In this document: piece by piece, positions 1 to 5,908 of the stretch
Position numbering within the stretch: the first letter of the stretch is position 1
Layout of the letters: every line of letters starts with the position of its first letter
Source: Smithella sp. ME-1
Lineage (GTDB): Bacteria; Desulfobacterota; Syntrophia; Syntrophales; Smithellaceae
Length of the DNA: 8,255 nt
Assembly (NCBI GenBank): GCA_000495415.1
Contig: AWGX01000097.1
Span: 1 to 8,255, forward strand
Direction: 5' to 3'
Program-made: the position numbers and the translations under genes
The notes under the pieces: model-generated
Database searches by the model: none
Told to the model about the DNA's origin: nothing
The model's input: only the letters and a program-made list of their open reading frames with translations

Positions 1-34
1 CCGCCGGTGAGAGTAAAGCATCTGCCATGTGCAT
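1..34 (-). CDS. cbiM: CbiM-type cobalt/nickel ECF transporter component, N-terminal fragment
   Basis: Only the first eleven codons are in the window, reading MHMADALLSPA before the left edge. The start ATG is at 34-32 and is preceded by a good Shine-Dalgarno AGGAGA at 47-42, seven bases away. An N-terminus of this kind, with His at position 2 and the MADALLSP run, is characteristic of CbiM/NikM, the integral membrane substrate-specificity component of energy-coupling-factor cobalt/nickel importers; in that family the N-terminal Met-His participates in metal coordination. CbiM works with CbiQ/CbiN and the ATPase CbiO, which would be expected further left. The beta-barrel gene at 179-958 lies upstream on the same strand, 144 bases away, with no clear terminator between, so co-transcription is possible. 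The identification rests on a short match and cannot tell cobalt from nickel. Confidence 0.68.
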   Translation of the reverse strand, partial: MHMADALLSPA

Positions 35-76
35 GATAAATTCTCCTGGAGAAAACAGTTAATGATTTAAAACTTT

Positions 77-175
77 ATTTCTAACCCCGATAAACTGGAT
101 AAGTCCCGCCCATGCGGGATAAGCGCGTTAATGAAATTATTATCCGCCATAAAAGCGCAGAGAATAATTTCTAAC
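77..175. repeat. Structured intergenic segment: 9-bp direct repeats flanking a hairpin
   Basis: The spacer between the beta-barrel gene and cbiM contains ATTTCTAAC twice, at 77-85 and 167-175, as perfect direct repeats around an 81-base core. Within the core, TCCCGC (104-109) and GCGGGA (114-119) form a perfect 6-bp stem with a four-base CCAT loop, extendable by one G-T pair. GGATAAG occurs on either side as a direct repeat (97-103 and 117-123), and TTATCC at 140-145 can pair with either GGATAA copy. There is no T-run after the hairpin in the minus direction, so it is not a classical terminator. It may be a dispersed repeat element, an mRNA processing or stability element, or a regulator site ahead of cbiM. 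The sequence alone does not decide. Confidence 0.4.
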
Positions 176-178
176 TTA

Positions 179-958
179 CTAAAACCGGAAGGCCACACCG
201 GTTAACAGCGAAAAATCAGTCTCTGGTTCGGTCAAGCCGCACTTGATGCCGAGATCAATATCAATATTTTCGTTTATTGAATAGATTATTCCGCCGATGA
301 GAAAAGCCAGATCATTTTTTGCTTCGTCATCGGGATTTCGTTCTATGCCGACATTGACTACCAGATTCAAATCTTTAATAACTTCCCAGGTCGTAGCAAA
401 CGATGCATGCCATATATCCTTGTGCTCATCAGCATTGTTTTCATTTCTAATGTAACCCATATTTGCATGAAATGCCCATGACTCCAGTTCCTGTGACGCA
501 ATTAAAAAAAGATGACCCCCCAGTTTTCCGGTACCTAACCCCTTTTCTTCGTTACCGGTGGGAAAGCTCATTCCAGGTTTCAACGCAATACTAAAAGCGC
601 TTTTTTCGAATAGTCGCATTTTAGCTTCCAGCACAGCATCGCCAATTCCTTTCTCATCATAAACGGCAATATTACTTTCTTCCACCCTTCCCCACAGATA
701 AGGCATGCTAAAAACCAGATCAACATTCTCCGCAATCCCATACGACAGAGTACCCGCTGCTTCTCCTCCTGCACTTCTGATAGATACACCTTCAACTTCT
801 TCTTCGTCCCAATCATACTGACCGTTTAATTCCAACTGAAATTTACCTTTCCCTTGCGTGCCCGTGTCATCGGTAATTAACGGGTGGGCTGCCCAGGACG
901 GGCTGACAATAATAAGCAGCGCCAAGTATGTCATCCCAATTAAAAATCTTTTCAACAT
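179..958 (-). CDS. Outer-membrane beta-barrel protein, Phenol_MetA_deg-like transporter family
   Basis: This encodes a secreted protein of 259 residues. From the ATG at 958 it starts MLKRFLIG, runs through a hydrophobic stretch and ends the signal peptide at an SWA-A site around residue 23. The mature N-terminus HPLITDDTGTQGKGKFQLE is typical of a family of bacterial outer-membrane barrels related to the Phenol_MetA_deg/transporter families. The rest alternates short amphipathic strands with polar turns and ends in Phe (VAFRF), the usual outer-membrane insertion signal. An in-frame ATG at 976 has no Shine-Dalgarno. In contrast, GGGAG, located inside those extra codons, sits about 11 bases before 958, so 958 is the better start. 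It is followed on the same strand by cbiM, which suggests that the barrel helps Co/Ni ions or chelates cross the outer membrane. That role is inferred from position only; the family is functionally poorly defined. Confidence 0.82.
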   Translation of the reverse strand: MLKRFLIGMTYLALLIIVSPSWAAHPLITDDTGTQGKGKFQLELNGQYDWDEEEVEGVSIRSAGGEAAGTLSYGIAENVDLVFSMPYLWGRVEESNIAVYDEKGIGDAVLEAKMRLFEKSAFSIALKPGMSFPTGNEEKGLGTGKLGGHLFLIASQELESWAFHANMGYIRNENNADEHKDIWHASFATTWEVIKDLNLVVNVGIERNPDDEAKNDLAFLIGGIIYSINENIDIDLGIKCGLTEPETDFSLLTGVAFRF

Positions 959-978
959 AATCTTGAATTCTCCCATCA

Positions 979-1023
979 GTGCTATATTTTTTATAAACGT
1001 AGCACCATTTTTATTTCTGTCAA
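979..1023 (-). promoter_or_regulatory. Candidate promoter and overlapping dyad for the beta-barrel gene
   Basis: On the minus strand a perfect -35 TTGACA (1023-1018) is followed after 16 bases by TACGTT (1001-996). That -10 is a poor hexamer, but TG stands one base before it, giving an extended -10 (TGCTACGTT). Transcription would begin near 989, about 30 bases before the ATG at 958. A perfect inverted repeat GTGCTA/TAGCAC (979-984 and 1000-1005) is centred near 992, with half-site centres 21 bp apart, about two helical turns. One half overlaps the extended -10 and the other lies just downstream of the predicted start. This is a plausible operator position; it could equally fold in RNA if transcription starts further upstream. 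Confidence 0.42.
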
Positions 1024-1083
1024 GTCTTTTTTGCAGAAAAAGGGTAGACGCAAGAAATGTTTATTATTTAACAAGGAGAAATA

Positions 1084-1146
1084 ATGGGAGATGGAATAGT
1101 TTTTTCAACTCCGCAACCTGGACACACCTATTTCCGGAGGGAATAA
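1084..1146 (+). CDS. Possible 20-residue small ORF with a consensus ribosome binding site
   Basis: In the 203-bp gap between two minus-strand genes, the plus strand has AAGGAG (1073-1078) five bases before an ATG at 1084, opening a 20-codon frame that reads MGDGIVFSTPQPGHTYFRRE and ends with TAA at 1144-1146. The Shine-Dalgarno and spacing are as good as any in the window. I see no recognisable promoter upstream on the plus strand and do not recognise the peptide. A second GGAGG lies at 1136-1140, inside the last codons, but is followed only by antisense sequence of the protease gene. It may be a chance match, a decayed gene start or a genuine short peptide. Confidence 0.17.
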   Translation: MGDGIVFSTPQPGHTYFRRE

Positions 1147-1179
1147 AAGTATATTGAATTTCGGAATGGCATTGATTCT

Positions 1180-2319
1180 TTATTTCTTTTCTAAATCATT
1201 CAATTCCGTTTTTAAAGATAAAAGATTAATCATATCCTTTAAGGAAATAATACCTTCCAGATTATCTTCTTTGACAACCAGCAGCCTGCTGTTTCCCGTG
1301 CGATTCATGATTGCCAATGCCTTATTGGCATCCTCCTCCGGCCCTACCGTGGTTTCTTTGCTGCAGGGCATGGCTATTGCTCCCACCGTGGAGGTTGCCC
1401 ATTCTTCGCGGGGAATCGATGCAATTTGTTTTATCGAAATACATCCCGCCAGCCTGCCGAAAGATAGTACCGGATACATCTGGAAATGGTGTTTATACAC
1501 ATAATCACGAACAAAATCTTCCAATGATATGGAACGTGGCACAGTCACGGGATCTTTAACCATCAGGTCTTTCACTTTTTTTGTGTTAAAGAGGCTACGT
1601 GCCAAAAGCTGCTGATAGGACATCTGCGCCGTTGAACGAAGAAACATACCGATTAAAAACCACCATAAGCCGCTCACAAAATTACCTGTAACGATATAAA
1701 ATATTCCCAAAACAATTAATATAATTCCGAAACCAGACCCAATTTTTGCGGCAAAGCTGGTTGCCCAGCGGATATCTTTTTTCCAACTCCAAAGAACGGA
1801 TCGCAAGACCCTTCCACCATCCAACGGAAAAGCTGGAATTAAATTAAACACAGCTAAAACTATATTTAGCCATACCAAATAGCTTAAAACACCATTAACT
1901 GTCACCGGCCAGCCGCTGTTTCTTCCGATAGCATAAAGCATAAGAGAGAATCCTCCCATTAAGAAACTGGAAAGAGGTCCAACTATTGCCATCATAAATT
2001 CAGATTTAGGATTCGGAGGATCATCTTCCATCTGGGCAACTCCGCCAAAAATAAACAGGGTTATTTCCTTCATGGGTATCCCGTAATATCTGGCAACAAG
2101 TGAATGAGTTAATTCATGAAAAATTATGGATAAAAAAAGCCCGACCGCGCCGGCAGCACCCATCCACCAATAAGCTGCAGGGGGAAGATCTTTATAATAT
2201 GCGGGAAAGAGACCACTGGCCAGCGACCAGGTAATCAAAGCCGCTAGAATTAGCCAGCTTATATCTATTTTTACTTCAAAACCTAAAATTTTAAAAAGAC
2301 TTATCGGTCTACCAAACAT
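1180..2319 (-). CDS. Site-2 protease-type intramembrane zinc metalloprotease (M50) with two CBS domains
   Basis: This 379-residue polytopic membrane protease has the M50 zinc site in two parts: HELTH at residues 68-72 (His68, Glu69, His72) in a hydrophobic helix, and NLIPAFPLDGG at 159-169, whose Asp167 is the third ligand. About six hydrophobic segments occupy residues 15-230. The cytosolic C-terminal part holds two CBS-like units, roughly 248-302 and 312-370, which in other proteins often bind adenine nucleotides. The architecture (no PDZ domain, C-terminal CBS pair) resembles the archaeal S2P, Rip3 and cyanobacterial group rather than RseP/SpoIVFB. Family members cleave membrane-embedded substrates such as anti-sigma factors, but no candidate substrate is adjacent. 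The ATG at 2319 has AGGA about six bases upstream, and a candidate promoter lies at 2440-2413. The protein is full length with all key residues present. The substrate is unknown. Confidence 0.93.
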   Translation of the reverse strand: MFGRPISLFKILGFEVKIDISWLILAALITWSLASGLFPAYYKDLPPAAYWWMGAAGAVGLFLSIIFHELTHSLVARYYGIPMKEITLFIFGGVAQMEDDPPNPKSEFMMAIVGPLSSFLMGGFSLMLYAIGRNSGWPVTVNGVLSYLVWLNIVLAVFNLIPAFPLDGGRVLRSVLWSWKKDIRWATSFAAKIGSGFGIILIVLGIFYIVTGNFVSGLWWFLIGMFLRSTAQMSYQQLLARSLFNTKKVKDLMVKDPVTVPRSISLEDFVRDYVYKHHFQMYPVLSFGRLAGCISIKQIASIPREEWATSTVGAIAMPCSKETTVGPEEDANKALAIMNRTGNSRLLVVKEDNLEGIISLKDMINLLSLKTELNDLEKK

Positions 2320-2391
2320 AAAATTTCCTAATTAAAGTATAGTCTTGAGAAACCATTGTCACACATTAAACGTGTTTTCAATAACATTTTA

Positions 2392-2420
2392 TTATAAAAG
2401 TTTACCAAATATATTATAAT
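2392..2420 (+). promoter_or_regulatory. Weak divergent promoter for the EFR1 gene
   Basis: TATAAT at 2415-2420 is a perfect -10, with TTATAA at 2392-2397 (three of six matches) at 17-bp spacing. Transcription would begin near 2427, giving a leader of about 43 bases. The poor -35 suggests either low activity or a need for an activator. This -10 overlaps the minus-strand -10 of the protease promoter, so the two promoters probably compete for polymerase. Confidence 0.4.
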
Positions 2421-2440
2421 ACGCAAAGTAAAATTGGCAA
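2413..2440 (-). promoter_or_regulatory. Promoter for the M50 protease gene
   Basis: On the minus strand TTGCCA (2440-2435, five of six matches to the -35 consensus) is followed after 16 bases by a perfect TATAAT (2418-2413). Transcription would begin near 2406, giving a leader of about 87 bases before the protease ATG at 2319. The -10 belongs to the palindrome TATTATAATA (2412-2421), so the same bases also form a -10 for the opposite strand. Confidence 0.55.
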
Positions 2441-2469
2441 CCCTTCATTAAGGATGGTATTCATAACAA

Positions 2470-3267
2470 ATGGAAACTACAATCTATTTTTATACGGGAA
2501 CAGGAAACTCTTTTTGGACAGCAAAAAAACTTTCCGGGACACTGGGGAATACTGAACTGATTCCCATACCGTTTTCCGGCGATGGCTCAATTCGACCTGA
2601 TTCAGAAAAAGTTGGCTTAATTTTTCCTGTTCATATCTGGGGAGTTCCTACGCGTGTTGTGGCTTTTCTTAATCGTTTGGAAACTGATTCTCCAAAATAC
2701 TACTTCGCTGTCGCTGTTAATGCCGGTCAGGTTGCTGCCACTTTAATTCAACTGAAAATGATATTGAAAGAGAAAAATATTAATCTTGCCGCTGGATTTT
2801 CTATCTGCATGCCCAGTAATTATATTCCCTGGGGCGGAGCCATTTCGCCCGAAAAGCAACAGAGAAAATTTGAGGAAGCTCTGGTGAAAATACAACGGAT
2901 AGCCGCTTCAATTCGTGCAAAAGAAGAAAGAGCACCGGAAAAAGGTCCCGCCTGGCAGAATATTTTCTTCTCTGCCATTTACCGCTTATCTTTCCCCAAG
3001 GTTCCCGAAATGGATAAAGCTTTTTGGGTTGATGAAAAGTGCTCTAGTTGTATGATTTGCGAAAAAATTTGTCCGTCCCAAAATATATCGATCACTGGTG
3101 GTAAACCAATCTGGCAAAATCATTGTGAACAATGCTTTGCCTGTCTCCAATGGTGTCCAGAAGAAGCGATTCAATATGGCAAAGGCACAACCAAGAAAAA
3201 ACGCTATCACCACCCGGAAATAAAATTAAGTGATATGCTGAACAGCATTCCGAAAAGAAACGCTTAA
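2470..3267 (+). CDS. EFR1-type flavodoxin/ferredoxin fusion protein
   Basis: This is a soluble 265-residue electron-transfer protein. The N-terminal flavodoxin-like domain (about 1-150) opens with the phosphate-binding loop YTGTGNS (8-14) expected for FMN. Residues 191-230 form a bacterial 2[4Fe-4S] ferredoxin domain: Cys191, 194, 197 and 201-Pro, then Cys219, 222, 225 and 229-Pro, both complete CxxCxxCxxxCP motifs. The combination matches the EFR1 family found mainly in anaerobes, whose redox partners are generally unknown. The tail after residue 235 is basic, with a KKKRYHH stretch. The start at 2470 is fixed by an in-frame TAA at 2464-2466 and by the conserved loop beginning at residue 8. 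The only Shine-Dalgarno-like sequence, AAGGAT at 2450-2455, is unusually far (14 bases). It diverges from the protease gene and is separated by 258 bp from the next gene. Confidence 0.92.
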   Translation: METTIYFYTGTGNSFWTAKKLSGTLGNTELIPIPFSGDGSIRPDSEKVGLIFPVHIWGVPTRVVAFLNRLETDSPKYYFAVAVNAGQVAATLIQLKMILKEKNINLAAGFSICMPSNYIPWGGAISPEKQQRKFEEALVKIQRIAASIRAKEERAPEKGPAWQNIFFSAIYRLSFPKVPEMDKAFWVDEKCSSCMICEKICPSQNISITGGKPIWQNHCEQCFACLQWCPEEAIQYGKGTTKKKRYHHPEIKLSDMLNSIPKRNA

Positions 3268-3347
3268 TTACGCAGGCAAATACATCCTCAAAATTACATT
3301 AAAACTATCGTGTATTTCTTAGAAGATTAAAGTAATAAAAATCTATC

Positions 3348-3385
3348 TCCATTCTATTTTTCCATTCTATTTCCATTCTATTTTT
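3348..3385. repeat. Three tandem copies of TCCATTCTATT(TT)
   Basis: Units begin at 3348, 3361 and 3372. Each carries the same 11-base core TCCATTCTATT, and they differ only in the number of trailing T residues (13, 11 and 14 bases). The array ends two bases before the -35 hexamer of the cyclase-gene promoter at 3387. It could be a slippage-prone tract or repeated binding sites just upstream of a promoter; a T-rich upstream stretch can also act like an UP element. The rest of the 3268-3347 spacer shows no terminator that I can support. Confidence 0.6.
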
Positions 3386-3386
3386 A

Positions 3387-3415
3387 TTGACATGTACACA
3401 CGATATTCTTATACT
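3387..3415 (+). promoter_or_regulatory. Near-consensus sigma-70 promoter of the cyclase-like gene
   Basis: A perfect -35 TTGACA (3387-3392), exactly 17 bp of spacer and TATACT (3410-3415, five of six matches) form the best promoter in the window. Transcription should start near 3422, leaving a leader of about 104 bases before the ATG at 3526. T-rich tandem repeats lie directly upstream. Confidence 0.72.
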
Positions 3416-3424
3416 TATATAAGT
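3413..3424. promoter_or_regulatory. Perfect 12-bp palindrome over the predicted transcription start (possible operator)
   Basis: ACTTATATAAGT is fully self-complementary. It covers the last three bases of the -10 and the predicted +1 near 3422. A repressor bound there would block the promoter. The element is AT-rich, so a chance palindrome is possible, and no regulator gene is adjacent. Confidence 0.35.
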
Positions 3425-3450
3425 TAATGTTAGTATTAATCATTTTTTAT

Positions 3451-3505
3451 GACTTTTTTGTTTTAACATATTAAACAAAAGTCGGGCTTACAAAAAAGAC
3501 CGGCT
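3451..3505 (+). promoter_or_regulatory. Leader RNA with two mutually exclusive hairpins before the cyclase-like gene
   Basis: Bases 3451-3466 can pair with 3471-3483 (loop CATA) in a long AT-rich stem with two small bulges, clamped by GAC/GTC at its base. AGTCGG (3480-3485) can instead pair with CCGGCT (3500-3505) across a 14-base loop, with one G-U pair. The two structures share bases 3480-3483, so only one can form fully. The second hairpin ends 11 bases before the Shine-Dalgarno AAGGA at 3517-3521. This could modulate translation, but no known riboswitch consensus is recognised. Confidence 0.28.
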
Positions 3506-3525
3506 CTGTTATCAGAAAGGATATC

Positions 3526-5829
3526 ATGCTTAGTTTCCTGGAATCATTTAAGCAACAGCCATCGCTTAAAAATCTAAGTCTTAAACGCTATCAGTTCTTT
3601 TATTCTTTGGACAAACTTGCATTGGGAGTCGACAATATTCATTTTGATGTCCACATCAGTCCCCAAGTCTGCAATACATTAAAACGAACAGTATATCTTC
3701 TAATGATCAAGCATAGTGAATCAGAAGATTTTTTTAATGACTACAAAAGAGAATCCTGTGAAATTGAAAAGGAGACTTTGAGACGCGTTTGCACGGGGGT
3801 TTTAACAGACGGCATAAACAGAGCCAAATCCGCCAATGAGGTGCAAATAGACTTTCTGTGTCAAACAGCTCTGGCAAAATTGTTTTTAAAAGAAATCAAA
3901 GATCAATATAAAAATTTAATTGCGCATTGCGAACCTCTTCTGAGGATGCATCAATTATCACGTCATAATCAGGATGAAATTTTCATAATAAAAGATAAGC
4001 TTGCTGATATAAAGATGCACCGGAATCAGATTATTCGCCTTGTGGGAAAAGAACTGTTCGGTTTGCTTAACGATGTTCAGGTAAAAATACTGCGAAACCT
4101 CAGAGAAACGCACTTTCGCCCGGAAGATATTTTACCGGATAATTATTTCATTAATCCTTTGCTGCACACGGATAATTCTGCTGACGATTTTTTTCTAATA
4201 GAAGAGTATGTGCTTTTCGGGCAGAGATCAAAAGATCCGGACAATTTCACAAACGTTAAATTAACTATCAATGAACTACTTGGCAAAACCGACATGGGAC
4301 AAGAGAATACCGATAAAGTTCTTTTTGCAGAAGTGAGCAAGAATAAATATCAAAAAGACAACTTCTTGCCGGATACTAATCAAAACGTATTCGATCCATG
4401 GATTATGGAGCCAAGTAATATTGATCGTCTATTCAACTATTTTGATTCACAGGAATTATACAAAAATTTAAAGAAAGCAAAAGAATCAAAAGATGCTCTT
4501 CAAAAAATTAGAGAGCAAATAAAAAACCAAAGAAAACTGCTTAATCTTTTCTTTCGTAAATTCAAGAAACATAATTTACTTAAACAAATTATAGCGTCTT
4601 TCGAGATGAAAGAAGTTTACGGCGTATACTGTCCGCCTATGCAACCAAGGCAAATAAGAGAATTTCTTGTCGATTTCTGGTCAAGAATTTATATCACACA
4701 TCAACAAAAACGATTAAGGTCTGTTTACGGTGAGGCATTTTCTCTTGCTCCGCTTAAGCAAACCATCAAAAGGATTAACAGTCGTTCCACTACGGAAAAA
4801 AAGCAGCATTTAATAACATTTCTGAAAAAATTCTCTCAATATAACCGGGATTTATATAACAGCCGTATTCTCAGAGACGGAATGTCCTCCATAAACCTCG
4901 TGACAGAAGAAAATATTATATTATTATCAAGGGAAAACCGGTCTCTTTATGAATTTCTGCTACCGGAGGAACGGGTCAAAGAGGAAAGGCCGATAGTTAG
5001 CCATGTAATTATCAAAGCAGATATCCGCGGTTCAATGGAAATCAATAATATAATGATCAAAAGAAAACTCAATCCCGCATCTTACTTCAGCCTTAATTTC
5101 TTTGATCCGATTTCCGCCATTCTTTCCGAGTATGATGCGGCCAAGGTATTTATTGAAGGAGACGCCATCATCTTATCCATCTTCGAAAACGAAAACACGC
5201 CGCAAAGCAGTTATAGCGTGGCGCGAGCATGCGGACTGGCAATTAAAATACTGCAGATTGTCCGCAGCTATAACGAAAAAAACAAAGAAAATAATCTGCC
5301 GATTTTGGAACTGGGTATTGGCATCTGTTACAGTGACGGTCCTCCGACTTTTTTATTCGATGGTGATTCCAGAATAATGATTTCTTCTGCCATTAATCTG
5401 GCAGACAGACTATCGAGCTGCGACAAGAAAATACGCAAGCGGTTAAAGAATCAAAATCCTTTATTTAATTTATTCGAATTTAAAAACGCTATGGAAGAGG
5501 AAATTGCAGATTCCGCTGAAGACACGTCCCTGCGCTATAATGTCAACGGAATTGAACTGAGTGTCGATGGTTTTAACAAACTTGTTAAGGAAATCAATTT
5601 GAAAAAAGTTATCTACAAGGCAGGCAGTGGTGAAAATGTGAATCTCTATGCAGGCAAAGTGCCTACTGTAATTGGCAATTATCAGCAGCTCGCTGTTCGC
5701 GAAGCTACTGTTTATGCAATAAAACCGGAAACCATGGAAGTAACCGGCGAGACATCTAAAAAATATTATGAAGTCTGTACAAACCGTGAGATCTATGATT
5801 TCATAAGCAATCTCTCTACAATCAAGTAA
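3526..5829 (+). CDS. Large soluble protein with C-terminal class III nucleotidyl-cyclase-like domain
   Basis: This is a protein of 767 residues with no signal peptide or membrane segment. Residues 1-485 are charged, largely helical and not recognised by me. Residues about 490-640 match the class III adenylate/guanylate cyclase homology domain. ADIRGS supplies the first metal Asp (Asp499), FIEGDA the second (Asp546), LGIGI (596-600) is the central strand, and SAINLADRL carries the transition-state pair Asn624 and Arg628 with normal spacing. The two base-selecting positions are not canonical: Phe542 stands where adenylyl cyclases have Lys (three before the Gly of GD) and Ile617 where the partner Asp would be (seven before Asn). 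It could therefore act on another nucleotide, be a degenerate sensor, or use neighbouring Lys540 and Arg616. Residues 640-767 form an unrecognised tail. The start ATG at 3526 follows AAGGA closely. The gene is AT-rich, stands alone in its transcription unit and ends before a strong terminator; no cyclic-nucleotide effector gene adjoins it. Confidence 0.8.
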   Translation: MLSFLESFKQQPSLKNLSLKRYQFFYSLDKLALGVDNIHFDVHISPQVCNTLKRTVYLLMIKHSESEDFFNDYKRESCEIEKETLRRVCTGVLTDGINRAKSANEVQIDFLCQTALAKLFLKEIKDQYKNLIAHCEPLLRMHQLSRHNQDEIFIIKDKLADIKMHRNQIIRLVGKELFGLLNDVQVKILRNLRETHFRPEDILPDNYFINPLLHTDNSADDFFLIEEYVLFGQRSKDPDNFTNVKLTINELLGKTDMGQENTDKVLFAEVSKNKYQKDNFLPDTNQNVFDPWIMEPSNIDRLFNYFDSQELYKNLKKAKESKDALQKIREQIKNQRKLLNLFFRKFKKHNLLKQIIASFEMKEVYGVYCPPMQPRQIREFLVDFWSRIYITHQQKRLRSVYGEAFSLAPLKQTIKRINSRSTTEKKQHLITFLKKFSQYNRDLYNSRILRDGMSSINLVTEENIILLSRENRSLYEFLLPEERVKEERPIVSHVIIKADIRGSMEINNIMIKRKLNPASYFSLNFFDPISAILSEYDAAKVFIEGDAIILSIFENENTPQSSYSVARACGLAIKILQIVRSYNEKNKENNLPILELGIGICYSDGPPTFLFDGDSRIMISSAINLADRLSSCDKKIRKRLKNQNPLFNLFEFKNAMEEEIADSAEDTSLRYNVNGIELSVDGFNKLVKEINLKKVIYKAGSGENVNLYAGKVPTVIGNYQQLAVREATVYAIKPETMEVTGETSKKYYEVCTNREIYDFISNLSTIK

Positions 5830-5854
5830 TCCAACAACTTTTAACAGTGACATA

Positions 5855-5888
5855 AAAAAAGCGTTCCCCGTTAAAGGAACGCTTTTTT
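5855..5888. terminator. Bidirectional intrinsic terminator between convergent genes
   Basis: GCGTTCC (5861-5867) and GGAACGC (5876-5882) form a perfect 7-bp stem with an 8-base loop. It is preceded by a run of A and followed by six T, so the uninterrupted complementarity reaches 13 bp (5855-5867 with 5876-5888). A hairpin followed by a U-tract appears on both strands. It therefore serves the cyclase-like gene from the left and the pyrophosphatase gene from the right, 25 and 20 bases beyond their respective stop codons. Confidence 0.93.
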
Positions 5889-5908
5889 AAAATGGTTAAT
5901 ATTATTTA

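Noticed and set aside
104..119. Intrinsic terminator for the beta-barrel gene
   Set aside because: The stem is GC-rich, but no T-run follows in either direction, and cbiM continues on the same strand.
67..150. 27-codon minus-strand frame in the spacer before cbiM
   Set aside because: It has no Shine-Dalgarno and runs through the hairpin repeat; the composition looks like repeat sequence read by chance.
858..1157. Plus-strand frame of 99 codons
   Set aside because: Largely antisense to the beta-barrel gene's signal-peptide region and intergenic DNA; no domain signal.
1154..1504. Plus-strand frame with TTG start after a GGAGG
   Set aside because: Antisense to the CBS region of the protease; the GGAGG is 13 bases away and the protein resembles nothing known.
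2361..2375. ACAC/GTGT dyad in the divergent promoter region as a CRP-like site
   Set aside because: Only four bases per arm match and the spacing does not fit a CRP consensus.
3306..3405. 8-bp inverted repeat TATCGTGT / ACACGATA separated by 84 bases
   Set aside because: About one such pair in a few hundred bases is expected by chance; too far apart for an obvious hairpin, although the right half lies in the promoter spacer.
3526..5829. Pycsar-type antiphage operon
   Set aside because: The cyclase-like domain would fit, but no TIR, transmembrane or cyclic-nucleotide-binding effector gene adjoins it; its neighbours are a redox protein and a pyrophosphatase.
5470..5853. Minus-strand frame of 127 codons
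   Set aside because: Antisense shadow of the cyclase-like gene's C-terminal part, with no recognisable family and no initiation signal.
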